Shown here in pieces: positions 16,449 through 25,268 of a DNA stretch of 64,000 bases (positions within the stretch are counted from its first letter, which is position 1; every line of letters starts with the position of its first letter). The notes beneath the pieces are model-generated. The model saw nothing but the letters and a program-made list of their open reading frames with translations, was not told the origin of the DNA and searched no databases. Made by a program: the position numbers and the translations under genes. Source of the DNA: Actinoplanes sp. TBRC 11911 (GTDB lineage Bacteria; Actinomycetota; Actinomycetes; Mycobacteriales; Micromonosporaceae); the NCBI RefSeq assembly GCF_012933445.1, contig NZ_JABBNC010000020.1, positions 62,001 through 126,000 of the forward strand, read 5' to 3'.

Positions 16449-17648
16449 GTGGTGCACTACGTTGACAGTGAAGTCGCCCCGCTCCGCACGGTCCTGCTGC
16501 ACCGGCCGGGCGCCGAGCTCGCGCGGTTGACCCCCAGAAATAACGATTCGCTCCTTTTCGACGGAATTCCCTGGGTGACGCGCGCCCAGGAGGAGCACGA
16601 CGCGTTCGCCGAGGCCCTGCGCTCGCGCGGCGTCGAGGTCCTGCACCTCGGCACCCTGCTCGCCGAGACGCTGGCCGTCCCGCAGGCCCGCGCGGAATTG
16701 TCCGAGAGCGTCCTGGCCGACCAGCGGCTGGGTGACGCCCTGCGGGAGCGGATCCGGCAGTACCTGGACGACCAGGACGCCCAGCGCCTTGCCGACGTTC
16801 TCATGGCCGGTCTCGCCCATGAAGAGCTGAAGCCCGGCCCCGGCGGTCTGGTCTACGAGATGATGGACCGCCTCGACTTCGTCATCGACCCGCTGCCGAA
16901 CCTGTTGTTCACGCGGGACTCTTCGCTGTGGGTGCACGATCGGGCGGCGGTCACCAGCCTGGCCATGCCGGCCCGCGGCCGCGAGACGACGCTGACCCGG
17001 GCCATCTACCGGTACCACCCGCGCTTCGCGGGCACCGACCTGCTGTACGACCCGAGCCTGGAGAACCTCGAGGGCGGCGACGTGCTGCTGCTGGCCCCGC
17101 GGGTGGTGGCGATCGGGGTCGGCGAGCGCACCACGCCGGCCGGTGCCGAGCGGCTCGCCCGCCGGGTGTTCGCCGCCGGGCTGGCCGACACGATCCTGGC
17201 GGTGCCGATCGCCCAGGAGCGGGCCACGATGCACCTGGACACGGTCTGCACGATGGTCGACGTGGACGCGGTGGTGATGTATCCGAACATCGCCGACACG
17301 CTGCAGGCGTTCACCGTGACGGCCGGGCCGGACGGGGAGCCGCGGGCGCGGGGGCCGCGCCCGTTCCTGCAGGCCGCCGCCGAGGCGATGGGCATCGAGC
17401 GGTTGCGCACCATCGACACCGGCCTGGACCCCGTCACCGCCGAGCGCGAGCAATGGGACGACGGCAACAACACGCTGGCCATCGCCCCGCGCGTCTGCGT
17501 CGCCTACGAGCGAAACGTCGAGACCAACGCGCAGTTGGAGCGCGCCGGCATCGAGGTGGTCCGCATCCGCGGCTCGGAACTGGGCAGCGGCCGGGGCGGC
17601 CCCCGCTGCATGAGCTGCCCAGTTCAGCGCGAGGCTCTCCAGGCCTAG
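16449..17648 (+). CDS. arcA: Arginine deiminase
   Basis: Converts arginine to citrulline and ammonia, the first step of the deiminase pathway. The 399-residue sequence has the whole family set: NLLFTRDSS, LEGGDVLLL, the catalytic histidine in TMHLDTVCTM, NNTLAIAPRVCVAYERN, and the nucleophile cysteine in GGPRCMSCP. The GTG at 16449 lies eight bases after GGAGG, and a second GTG follows directly. No ornithine carbamoyltransferase or carbamate kinase is next to it, so the deiminase stands alone. The upstream region holds a palindrome that could be an operator. Confidence 0.96.
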   Translation: MVHYVDSEVAPLRTVLLHRPGAELARLTPRNNDSLLFDGIPWVTRAQEEHDAFAEALRSRGVEVLHLGTLLAETLAVPQARAELSESVLADQRLGDALRERIRQYLDDQDAQRLADVLMAGLAHEELKPGPGGLVYEMMDRLDFVIDPLPNLLFTRDSSLWVHDRAAVTSLAMPARGRETTLTRAIYRYHPRFAGTDLLYDPSLENLEGGDVLLLAPRVVAIGVGERTTPAGAERLARRVFAAGLADTILAVPIAQERATMHLDTVCTMVDVDAVVMYPNIADTLQAFTVTAGPDGEPRARGPRPFLQAAAEAMGIERLRTIDTGLDPVTAEREQWDDGNNTLAIAPRVCVAYERNVETNAQLERAGIEVVRIRGSELGSGRGGPRCMSCPVQREALQA

Positions 17649-18523
17649 CGCAGCGTCAGCTGCCGGCCGATCAGGCCCTGTTTAGCTCGGCGGGCGTCGG
17701 CCTCCAGGGCGCCCGTCTCGCCGAGCGTGTCCGCGTACCGCTTGGCGAAGTCGGCCAGCGGGGCCTCCCAGTCGATCGCCTCCGGCTCGCCCGGCAGGTC
17801 CCAGACCGGGACCAGCAGGCCGTGCGCCCGGAACATGCCGGCGAACTTCGTGTTCTCGCCGAGCAGCAGGTCGTTGCTCGCGGAGAGCCGGGCCAGCGCG
17901 TCCAGCGCCTGATCCTCCGGCTCGGGGAGCACCCAGCGCACGTGCCCCTTCTCGGGCGCGACGCGGCACCAGTACGCGGCGTGCGCCGCGCTCATCCGCA
18001 CGGTCGGGTAGATCGAGGCGTTCGCCCGTTCGAGGGACGCCTTCACGTTCGGGTCCTCGGCCTGGCTGGCGTCGAGCCAGTACTCGAAGCTGTCGTGCAT
18101 GGTGATCTCGAGCGGGCCGTCGACCAGCACGTCCTGCAGGCGCAGGCCCTCGCCGGGCAGCGCCGGGACGGACACCGTGGCGCCCGGCTCGGTGCGCAGC
18201 GCGCTGAGGATCGCCACCGCCAGGTCGCGGGACACGTCACCGGACTGCACATGCCGCTGCAGACCGATGAACACCCGGCCGTCCGTACGCGTCATCGCCG
18301 GCCACGCCATCGGCAGCACCGTGGAGAGCACCACGGGCCGGTCCCCGTACTCCTCGATGATCTCCGGCTTGAGGGTGAGCGGCGCGGACGCGGCCGGCAC
18401 CAGCTCGCGCAGGGCGATCCACTCCGGCTCGTCCGTCAGGCCCTCGAAGGGACGGGCGACGAAGATGTCCCGCACCTTCTCGCGCTTGGGTGCGTTCTGG
18501 CGTTGGTTCCGGCGCTTGCTCAC
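17645..18523 (-). CDS. DUF5926-family protein
   Basis: A 292-residue actinobacterial protein with the DUF5926 features: a basic start (SKRRNQRQNAPKREKVRDIFVARPFEGLTDEPEWIALRELVPAAS) and a C-terminal NTKFAGMFRAHGLLVPVWDLP region. No membrane segments or known catalytic motifs are seen. Function is unknown. The start was set at GTG (18521-18523), where similarity begins. It overlaps the end of arcA by four bases on the opposite strand. Confidence 0.82.
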   Translation of the reverse strand: MSKRRNQRQNAPKREKVRDIFVARPFEGLTDEPEWIALRELVPAASAPLTLKPEIIEEYGDRPVVLSTVLPMAWPAMTRTDGRVFIGLQRHVQSGDVSRDLAVAILSALRTEPGATVSVPALPGEGLRLQDVLVDGPLEITMHDSFEYWLDASQAEDPNVKASLERANASIYPTVRMSAAHAAYWCRVAPEKGHVRWVLPEPEDQALDALARLSASNDLLLGENTKFAGMFRAHGLLVPVWDLPGEPEAIDWEAPLADFAKRYADTLGETGALEADARRAKQGLIGRQLTLR

Positions 18524-18594
18524 GGCGTCAGAGCCTAAGCGGTGAATGCCGGAAAAGGACACTCGGTTAGTCCGTGTCCCCCCGGAAAAGCCCC

Positions 18595-19779
18595 TTACGC
18601 GCGCGGAAGCCGGACTTCCGCGGTCGTCCCGCCGCCCTCGCGGGGCCGCAACGAGACCCAGCCCTGCTGTCGCTCGACCAACCGGCGTACGAGATAAAGC
18701 CCCAGCCCGGCACCCGGATGATGCCGATCGCCGGAGTCGCCCTGCCAATATCGCTCGAACGCCCGCTCGACGTGCTCCGGGCGGATGCCCACCCCCCGGT
18801 CGGAGACGCGGAACCGCAGCGTCTCCTCGTCCACGCCGGCACAGAGCTCGACCATCGTGTCCGGCGCCGAATACTTCTCCGCGTTCGTGGCCAGCTCGGT
18901 CAGGATCGTGGCGATGGTGTCCCGCTCGCCGTACGCCTTGGGCAGGTCGTCCGGCAGATTGTTGAGGATCATCCGGTTGCGCAGGTCGGCGGGGAGTTCC
19001 CCGACCGCGTGCCGGAGCGCCTCGGACAGGTCGAACGGGCCGGCCGGCGCCGCACCGATCTCGCCGTCCTCGCTGGTCGCGGACAGTAACCGGTCGACCA
19101 GGCGGGCCAGCTCGCCGGCCCGGGTCCCGATGATCCGCACGGCCTCCTGCCGGCCGGTCTCGCCGAGCGAGTCCCAGTGGTTGGTCAGCGTGTCCGCGTA
19201 CCCCTTGATCACGGTGACCGGTGTGCGCAGCTCGTGGCTGGTCACGGCCACCCAGAGATCGCGGTTGTCCGGCCGCCGCGCGTCGCCGTGCACCGGCAGG
19301 CCCGGCTGCCTCTCGTAGAGCCGGCCGATCCAGCTCGCCAGCAGCTCCAGGACCGCGTGGTCCTCGTGGCCGGGGTCGCCCTGGTCGTCGCCGAAGTAGA
19401 CGTGCAGCGAGCCGACCGTCTGCTCGCCGGTCTCGCAGCGGGCGCCGAGCATGCGGTGCACGTCGCCGCCCTCGATCTGCTTGGCGAACTCGTCGTTCAC
19501 CGAGTCGAGCGGGATCAGCAGGCTGCGCCCGCCGCTGAGCCGGGCGTCGTCACGGCTCACCTTGCGGCCGAGCGCGGGCGCACACGCGCCGGTGGCGGCG
19601 ACGATCCGGCCGTGGCCGGTCGCGTATTCGGCATACCCGGCGCCGCGGCCGCCGAGCACCTCCTGCGCGAGGCAGACGATCTGCTGGAGCACGGGCAGGC
19701 CGGCCTCGCCCGCATTGATCCGGTCGAGGACCGCGATCTGACCACGAATCAGGGCGGGGTAGTCGGGACGCTCCGGCAT
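18595..19779 (-). CDS. Soluble GAF-type sensor histidine kinase
   Basis: A 394-residue kinase without membrane segments. Residues 1-150 look like a GAF sensor (LQQIVCLAQEVLGGRGAGYAEYATG ... QTVGSLHVYFGD). The HisKA helix with the phosphorylated histidine is VTSHELRTPVTVIKGYADTL (about 178-197). The ATPase domain has N-box TELATNAEKYS, G1 DRGVGI and G2 GAGLGLYLV. No response regulator lies next to it, so it is an orphan. It ends 71 bases from the DUF5926 gene. Confidence 0.92.
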   Translation of the reverse strand: MPERPDYPALIRGQIAVLDRINAGEAGLPVLQQIVCLAQEVLGGRGAGYAEYATGHGRIVAATGACAPALGRKVSRDDARLSGGRSLLIPLDSVNDEFAKQIEGGDVHRMLGARCETGEQTVGSLHVYFGDDQGDPGHEDHAVLELLASWIGRLYERQPGLPVHGDARRPDNRDLWVAVTSHELRTPVTVIKGYADTLTNHWDSLGETGRQEAVRIIGTRAGELARLVDRLLSATSEDGEIGAAPAGPFDLSEALRHAVGELPADLRNRMILNNLPDDLPKAYGERDTIATILTELATNAEKYSAPDTMVELCAGVDEETLRFRVSDRGVGIRPEHVERAFERYWQGDSGDRHHPGAGLGLYLVRRLVERQQGWVSLRPREGGGTTAEVRLPRA

Positions 19780-19863
19780 GACTGCGAGTTTGCCTCGCTT
19801 CCCGGGTTTTCGGCAGAGGCCGTCCCGAGGATCGGGGCCCTATTCACCAGACAGTGTCGGACG

Positions 19864-20655
19864 TCACATATGACTCAGATGATCGAGGACGAAACGGGGG
19901 CGGTCGGTGATCACGCCATCGACCTGATACCCCAGAAGAAGCTTCAGGTCCGCCTCGTCGTTCACGGTCCACACGTACGCCCGATGCCCCGCCGCCTTGA
20001 TCGCCGGAAGCAGCCCGGGCCGCGACCGCACGAGGCTGATGCCCGGCCCGGCGATCCGCGCGCCGAACGGCAGCCGCCCCCGACCGGCCCCGGGCGGCAG
20101 GATCTCCAGCAGGTAGACCGTCGGGATCGCGGGAGCCAAGGCGCGGATCCGGCGCAGCGCCAGCGCGGCGAACGACATCACCGTGACATGCACCGGATCG
20201 TCCGGTTTCGGGTCGGCGAGACAGTGCCGGTGCAGCGTCTCGACCAGCTTGCGCTCGACCTCCGCGCCGTAGCGTGACGGGTGTTTGGTCTCGATGAGTA
20301 ATCGCACGTCCCGCCCGTGACCACGGACGGTCTCCAGCAGCCGATCCAGCGTGAGCAGCCGGGTCAGGTCCGGCAGCGGCTCCTCGTCGGCCGGGTAGCC
20401 GGGATGCCAGGAGCCGAAGTCCAGAGTGTCGAGCTCCGCCAGGGTCTTCGTACTGACCCGGCCACGGCCGTTGCTGGTGCGGTCCAGCTTGCTGTCGTGC
20501 ACGCACACCAGGTGGCCGTCGCGGGTCAGCCGCACATCGCACTCGAGGCCGTCCGCGCCCTCGTCGAGCGCGCGGAGGTAGGCCCCGAGCGTGTGCTCCG
20601 GCAGGGCGTCGCCCCCGCCGCGGTGGGCGAAGACCAATGGGCGGTAGTCGCTCAC
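19864..20655 (-). CDS. Glycerophosphodiester phosphodiesterase
   Basis: A 263-residue TIM-barrel enzyme that releases glycerol-3-phosphate from lipid-derived diesters. The catalytic pair and metal site are visible: FAHRGGGDALPEHT near the N-terminus and LECDVRLTRDGHLVCVHD (about 39-56), then LLIETKHP and VWTVNDEADL at the barrel end. There is no signal peptide, so it is cytoplasmic. The GTG start overlaps the rhodanese stop as GTGA, giving translational coupling. Confidence 0.93.
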   Translation of the reverse strand: MSDYRPLVFAHRGGGDALPEHTLGAYLRALDEGADGLECDVRLTRDGHLVCVHDSKLDRTSNGRGRVSTKTLAELDTLDFGSWHPGYPADEEPLPDLTRLLTLDRLLETVRGHGRDVRLLIETKHPSRYGAEVERKLVETLHRHCLADPKPDDPVHVTVMSFAALALRRIRALAPAIPTVYLLEILPPGAGRGRLPFGARIAGPGISLVRSRPGLLPAIKAAGHRAYVWTVNDEADLKLLLGYQVDGVITDRPRFVLDHLSHM

Positions 20656-20987
20656 AACACCTGGGCCGGTCGACCGTTCTCGCTGACCATCTCGCGGCCG
20701 GCGGCATTCCAGGACCGCATGCCGCCGTCCAGGTTGCGTACGTTGTCGTAGCCGTTGCCGAGCAGGTAACCCACGACCTGGCTGGAGCGGCCGCCGGAAC
20801 GACAGACCACCACCACCTCGGTATCGGTGGGCACCTCGCTCACGCGGGCGGGAATCTCCATCATGGGCACGTGGTGCGCGCCGGGGGCGTGCCCCGCCTC
20901 CCACTCGTCGGGCTCGCGCACGTCGAGCAGGTAGACGTCGGGCTTGACCTGGTCAGCGGAAACGCTGGGAACTTGTGGTCCGAACAC
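20652..20987 (-). CDS. Rhodanese-like domain protein
   Basis: A 111-residue single rhodanese domain with the active-site loop CRSGGRSS (Cys62), preceded by LLDVREPDEWEAGHAPGAHHVP, the usual substrate-side motif. It probably transfers sulfane sulfur or acts in persulfide sensing. The start is GTG. It is the first gene of a two-gene operon with the phosphodiesterase, and the functional link between the two is not evident. Confidence 0.92.
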   Translation of the reverse strand: MFGPQVPSVSADQVKPDVYLLDVREPDEWEAGHAPGAHHVPMMEIPARVSEVPTDTEVVVVCRSGGRSSQVVGYLLGNGYDNVRNLDGGMRSWNAAGREMVSENGRPAQVL

Positions 20988-21007
20988 GTCACCAAGCGTA
21001 CGGCGTC

Positions 21008-22171
21008 TCAGTTGGATCCGGCCTTGGGCTTCACGTTCGCCGCCATCCAGGCGCTCATCTTGTCGTCGCGTGCCGCGTTGAACAGCGCCAGCGCCTTCTC
21101 CCGGTCGGACACCACCACGGACTGGCCGTTGATGGTCTCGCTGCCCTTGTTGGGCGTGGTGATGAAGGTGAGGTCGTTGCCCCGGATGCTCTTGAGGTCG
21201 AGCGCGGTGTCGGTCAGCGAGAACTTCTCGTCGACCGTGACGGCGGCCGTGGTCGCCTTGAGGAAGGCGTTGAGCTTGCCCGGGTTGGTGATGGTGCCGC
21301 TGCTCGCCGCCTTGTCCATCAGCGCCTTCAGGAACTCCTGCTGGTGCTTGATGCGGTCGAAGTCGCCGCGCGGGAACTGATAGCGCTGCCGCACGTAGTC
21401 CAGGGCCTGGTCACCGTTCATGTGCATGGTGCCCTTGGTGAACGTCCGGTACGGCTTGTGGATCGACTTGATGGTCTTCTCCACGTACAGGTCGACGCCG
21501 CCGAGCGCGTCGGTGACCTCCTTGAAGCCGCCGAAGTCGATGGCCACCACGTGGTCGATGTGCACGTCGGTGAGGCACTCGACGGTGTGCACCGCGCGCG
21601 GCAGCCCACCGAACGCGAAGGACGCGTTGATCTTGGCGCGGCTCCCGTCTGAGCAGGCCGCGCTGTTGCTCTTCGGGATGGTGACCCAGAAGTCGCGGGG
21701 GATCGAGATGAGCTGCGCGCTCTTGTGGTCCTTCGGGACGTGCATCAGCATCAGCGTGTCCGCCCGCCAGGCGTTGGCCTTGCCGTCGTTGGTGTCCGGG
21801 TCGCGCGAGTCGCTGCCGACCAGCAGGATGTTCATCGCGCCCTCGACGGCGGTCTGCGGCCGGTCACCGGTCAGCGTGGAGAACGCGTCGGTCCGCTTCA
21901 GGTTCTTGTCCAGGCCGTTCGCGTAGCCGTACAGCGAGATGCCGGCGATCACCGCGATGATCAGGACGGCCAGGCCGGCGAGGAGCGCGATGCGGCCCCA
22001 GCGGGGCTTGCGGCGTCCCTTGTACGGCCGTCCGCCCGGCCCCGGAGGCGGGACCTGAGGGGGGAGTCCGCCCCTGCCCGGTCCGGGCGCGTACTCGTCG
22101 CGGCGGACCGAGGCCCGGCCGCCGGCCGGCGGAACGGAGGCTCGTCCGGACCCAGAGGTGGTAGCTGACAT
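21008..22171 (-). CDS. LytR-CpsA-Psr (LCP) family cell-wall glycopolymer transferase
   Basis: LCP enzymes attach glycopolymers such as teichuronic-type chains or arabinogalactan to peptidoglycan. The 387-residue protein has a Pro/Gly-rich cytoplasmic tail (1-55), one membrane anchor (WGRIALLAGLAVLIIAVIAG), and the extracellular LCP domain: MNILLVGSDSRDP, WRADTLMLMHVPKD, LISIPRDFWVTIP, INASFAFGG and YVRQRYQFPRGDFDRIKHQQ, which carry the polyprenyl-phosphate-binding Arg and Asp residues. A terminator-like hairpin from the symporter operon lies just upstream. Confidence 0.94.
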   Translation of the reverse strand: MSATTSGSGRASVPPAGGRASVRRDEYAPGPGRGGLPPQVPPPGPGGRPYKGRRKPRWGRIALLAGLAVLIIAVIAGISLYGYANGLDKNLKRTDAFSTLTGDRPQTAVEGAMNILLVGSDSRDPDTNDGKANAWRADTLMLMHVPKDHKSAQLISIPRDFWVTIPKSNSAACSDGSRAKINASFAFGGLPRAVHTVECLTDVHIDHVVAIDFGGFKEVTDALGGVDLYVEKTIKSIHKPYRTFTKGTMHMNGDQALDYVRQRYQFPRGDFDRIKHQQEFLKALMDKAASSGTITNPGKLNAFLKATTAAVTVDEKFSLTDTALDLKSIRGNDLTFITTPNKGSETINGQSVVVSDREKALALFNAARDDKMSAWMAANVKPKAGSN

Positions 22172-22242
22172 GGTGACCAGGTTACGGACCGGATGCACGT
22201 ACGCCCTGGTATCGACGCCGGGTCGGCACGAATGTGGGAGAT

Positions 22243-22268
22243 GGGCCGGTGGCGTTCACCACCGGCCC
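22243..22268 (-). terminator. Terminator-like hairpin after the symporter operon
   Basis: GGGCCGGTGG at 22243-22252 and CCACCGGCCC at 22259-22268 form a perfect 10-bp, very GC-rich stem with a 6-nt loop, 20 bases beyond the symporter stop. No clear T-tract follows on the minus strand. Confidence 0.6.
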
Positions 22269-22287
22269 CACCCGTGTTGACTGTCGG

Positions 22288-23961
22288 TCAGTGCGCGCCG
22301 TATCCGGTGAGCGACCGGACTTCGAGCTCCGCGTACTTCGCGGTGTCGTCTTCCTTCGAGAGGACCGTGCCTAGCCAGCCGAAGAAGAAGCCGGCCGGGA
22401 TCGAGATGATGCCCGGGTTCGACAGCGGGAACCAATGCCAGTCGTGACCTGGGAACATGGCCGTCGCCGAACCGGACACCACCGGCGAGAAGAAGACCAG
22501 CAGTACCGCGACGGACAAACCGCCATAGATGGACCACAGCGCGCCGGAGGTGTTGAACCGCTTCCAGAAGAGGCTGTAGAGCACCGTGGGCAGGTTCGCC
22601 GAGGCGGCCACCGCGAACGCGAGCGCCACCAGGAACGCCACGTTGAGACTCTGCGCGAAAATTGACAGAGTGATCGCGATCGCACCGATGACGAAGGCGG
22701 CGACCCGGGCGACCCCGACCTCCTGGCGTTCGGAGGCCTGACCGCGGCGCATCACGTTGGCGTAGAAGTCGTGCGCCACGCTCGACGACGACGCCAGGGT
22801 AAGACCCGCGACCACCGCGAGGATCGTGGCGAAAGCGACCGCCGCGATCACCGCCAGCAGGATCGATCCGCCGGTATCCCCGCCGAGATAGTCGATGCCG
22901 AGCCGCTGGGCGAGCTGCGGTGCCGCGGTGTTGCCGGCCTTGTCCTGCGCGGTGATCGCCTTCCCGCCCACCAGGGCCGCCGCGCCGAAGCCGAGGGCCA
23001 GGGTGAACAGGTAGAAGACGCCGATGATGCCGATTGCCCAGAGCACGCTCTTACGGGCGATCCGGGCCGTCGGCACCGTGTAGAACCGGGTCAGGATGTG
23101 CGGCAGGCCGGCCGTGCCGAGCACCAGCGCGATACCCAGCGAGATCAGGTCCATCTTGCTGTAGAAGGTGGTGGAGGCGCTGGCGCTCTCCACCCCGTAC
23201 CGCAAGCCGGGTTCCAGGAAGGCGTCGCCCTTGCCGGACTGCGCCGCGGCATCGCCGAGCAGCGACGACAGGTTGAACTTGTAGTGCACCAGCACCAAGA
23301 TCGTCATCACCAGGGCGCCGGTCATCAGCATGAAGGCCTTGACGATCTGGACGTAGGTGGTGCCCTTCATGCCACCGACCGTCACGTAGATGATCATCAG
23401 CGCGCCCACCAGGATGATCGTGGCCACCTTGGCGGTGTCCGCGTCCATGCCCAGGAACGTCGCGCCCGGCTTGATGCCCAGCAGCAGCGACACGAGTGCG
23501 CCCGCGCCGACCATCTGGGCGATCAGGTAGAAGATCGACACGACGACGGTGGAGACGCTCGCCGCGGTCCGCACCGGGCGCTGCCGCATCCGGAACGCCA
23601 GCACGTCGGCCATCGTGTACCGGCCCGAGTTCCGCAGATACTCGGCGACCAGCAACAGCGCGACCAGCCACGCGACCAGGAAGCCGATCGAGTAGAGGAA
23701 GCCGTCGTAGCCGAACAGGGCGATCAGGCCGGCGATGCCCAGGAACGATGCGGCGGACATGTAGTCGCCGCCGATCGCCATGCCGTTCTGGAAGCCGGAG
23801 AACTGGCGGCCACCGGCGTAGAAGTCGGTGGCCGTCTTGGTCTGCCGGCTGGCCCAGATCGTGATGGCGAGGGTGATCGCCACGAAGATCAGGAACAGCG
23901 TGATGGTGAGGCCACGCGAGCCGGAGGCGTCGGCCTCCGCGGCGAACAGATGCGGTTCCAT
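22288..23961 (-). CDS. actP: Cation/acetate symporter of the SSS family (ActP-like)
   Basis: A 557-residue sodium:solute symporter with about 13 membrane segments, for example LTITLFLIFVAITLAITIW, GIAGLIALFGYDGFLYSIG and ILLAVIAAVAFATILAVVAG. The substrate-site block FYAGGRQFSGFQNGMAIGGDYMSAASFLG and the DLISLGIALVLGTAGLPHILTRFYTV block mark the ActP/monocarboxylate branch. Acetate or pyruvate uptake is likely. Its start overlaps the DUF485 gene stop by one base (TGATG). A second such pair lies about 6 kb away. Confidence 0.93.
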   Translation of the reverse strand: MEPHLFAAEADASGSRGLTITLFLIFVAITLAITIWASRQTKTATDFYAGGRQFSGFQNGMAIGGDYMSAASFLGIAGLIALFGYDGFLYSIGFLVAWLVALLLVAEYLRNSGRYTMADVLAFRMRQRPVRTAASVSTVVVSIFYLIAQMVGAGALVSLLLGIKPGATFLGMDADTAKVATIILVGALMIIYVTVGGMKGTTYVQIVKAFMLMTGALVMTILVLVHYKFNLSSLLGDAAAQSGKGDAFLEPGLRYGVESASASTTFYSKMDLISLGIALVLGTAGLPHILTRFYTVPTARIARKSVLWAIGIIGVFYLFTLALGFGAAALVGGKAITAQDKAGNTAAPQLAQRLGIDYLGGDTGGSILLAVIAAVAFATILAVVAGLTLASSSSVAHDFYANVMRRGQASERQEVGVARVAAFVIGAIAITLSIFAQSLNVAFLVALAFAVAASANLPTVLYSLFWKRFNTSGALWSIYGGLSVAVLLVFFSPVVSGSATAMFPGHDWHWFPLSNPGIISIPAGFFFGWLGTVLSKEDDTAKYAELEVRSLTGYGAH

Positions 23962-24305
23962 CAGGCCTCGCCTCCGCCGTCGCGGGTCAGGTCACTCTTG
24001 ATCTTGTCGGCCTGCGGGTCGATCTTCTGGGCCGCGTAGCGCGAGTAGTACCAGGCGATCAGGAACGTCGAGACGAACTGCAACAGGCCGAATACGAGGG
24101 CCACGTTGATGTTGCCGACGATCTTGGTGCTCATGAAACCGCGGGCATATGCGGAGAGGATGACGTAGAGCACGTACCAGAGGAAGAACGCGACCGTCAT
24201 CGGGAAGACGAAGCTACGGATCGTATGACGGAGCCGGCCGAATTCCTCGGATTGCTGAACCTCGAGATATTTCTCGGTCGAGGACGAGGGAACTTCGGTA
24301 GTCAC
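23961..24305 (-). CDS. DUF485 membrane protein, partner of the symporter
   Basis: A 114-residue protein with two membrane segments (FPMTVAFFLWYVLYVILSAYA and VALVFGLLQFVSTFLIAWYYSRYA), matching the YjcH/DUF485 family that precedes actP in many bacteria. It probably helps assemble or regulate the symporter. The start is GTG. Translation is coupled to the symporter gene. Confidence 0.92.
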   Translation of the reverse strand: MTTEVPSSSTEKYLEVQQSEEFGRLRHTIRSFVFPMTVAFFLWYVLYVILSAYARGFMSTKIVGNINVALVFGLLQFVSTFLIAWYYSRYAAQKIDPQADKIKSDLTRDGGGEA

Positions 24306-24428
24306 CAGGTTTCACCACCTTCGGCGGGGCGGGGCGGACTTTCCGGCAACGTACGAAGTCCGGCGGCACCCGGGATGGACCCGGTCAACCGCTGCGCCGA
24401 GTGGTGGTCTGACTGCGCCGAGTGGATC

Positions 24429-24953
24429 CTAGAGCTCGTTGTATCGACCGCGATAGTGGATGAGCGGGGCCGGCGACGCACCGGTGTGGACGGTCTCGAT
24501 GACGGCCTCGACCAGCAGTGCCCAGCCGTACGGGCGGTTCGCGTCCAGCCGGCAGCCGGCCCAGGTGTCGGCCCCGGCGGGGATCGGGCCCCACTCGGTA
24601 TCGGTCCACTCGCTCGCGGCGAACAAACCGCCCGGAGCGGGCATCAGTCCGGCGAACCGGTCGGCCAGCTGACGGTCGGCCGGGGTCAGCGGGATCACCG
24701 CGAATCGGCCCGCCGTCTCGGCCGCGTCCCAGAAGTCGCTCTCCTCGTCGATCAGGCCCAGCACCCGGCCCGGATCGCCGTCGGCGACCAGCATCGAGGA
24801 GACGGTAAGGCCGGAGGGGCCGGGCGTGGTCCACAGCGTAACCGGCGCGGCGAGCCGCCCGCGCAGGCGCCGGACCGCCGATTTGTCCTGATCCGGGATG
24901 GCGAAGGGATCTGTCGAATGAATCCGCCCGCCGGGCGCGTCAGGTGTCACCAC
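24429..24953 (-). CDS. Flavin reductase-like protein
   Basis: A 174-residue FMN-binding split-barrel protein: VRRLRGRLAAPVTLWTTPGPSGLTVSSMLV, then RVLGLIDEESDFWDAAETAGRFAVIPLTPADRQLADRFAGL, and the closing strand HYRGRYNEL. These are the core elements of flavin reductase domains that supply reduced FMN or act as oxidoreductases. The start is one of two adjacent GTG codons (24953 or 24950). The open frame runs further but without similarity. It faces the small 80-residue gene across 60 bases. Confidence 0.82.
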   Translation of the reverse strand: MVTPDAPGGRIHSTDPFAIPDQDKSAVRRLRGRLAAPVTLWTTPGPSGLTVSSMLVADGDPGRVLGLIDEESDFWDAAETAGRFAVIPLTPADRQLADRFAGLMPAPGGLFAASEWTDTEWGPIPAGADTWAGCRLDANRPYGWALLVEAVIETVHTGASPAPLIHYRGRYNEL

Positions 24954-25014
24954 GACATTCTGTCGCTGCTCACGAATCGTGCACGACCCTATCCAGTGGC
25001 ATTGATCAAGAATT

Positions 25015-25257
25015 ATGTTCGGCGTGGTGACGGAGGCGCTGATTCCGCAACCCGGCGACGTGGTGCACGTCGGCGGGGAGGCCAGCGTGCAGTTCCAAGG
25101 CGAACGAGCATTCGTTTTCCGGGTGATCCGCGTCGACGCGCGCAGCACGTACGAGGGCTGGATCTGGCTCGAGGGCTACGTGCTGGGCCCGGCCGGCGCC
25201 GCTCTGCAGCGCCGCCGGATCTTCGTGCGCCGCGACGGCTTGGTGCGCCGCGACTGA
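25015..25257 (+). CDS. Conserved small beta-rich protein
   Basis: An 80-residue protein with a compact alternating strand pattern (GDVVHVGGEASVQFQGERAFVFRVIRVDARSTYEGWIWLEGYVL) and a basic tail (RRRIFVRRDGLVRRD). It has no signal peptide, and the strand pattern suggests a small barrel. The ATG at 25015 was taken, and GTG at 25024 is an alternative. It has no recognised family. It faces the flavin reductase and is convergent with the ABC permease gene. Confidence 0.65.
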   Translation: MFGVVTEALIPQPGDVVHVGGEASVQFQGERAFVFRVIRVDARSTYEGWIWLEGYVLGPAGAALQRRRIFVRRDGLVRRD

Positions 25258-25268
25258 CGTCGCCTCGA

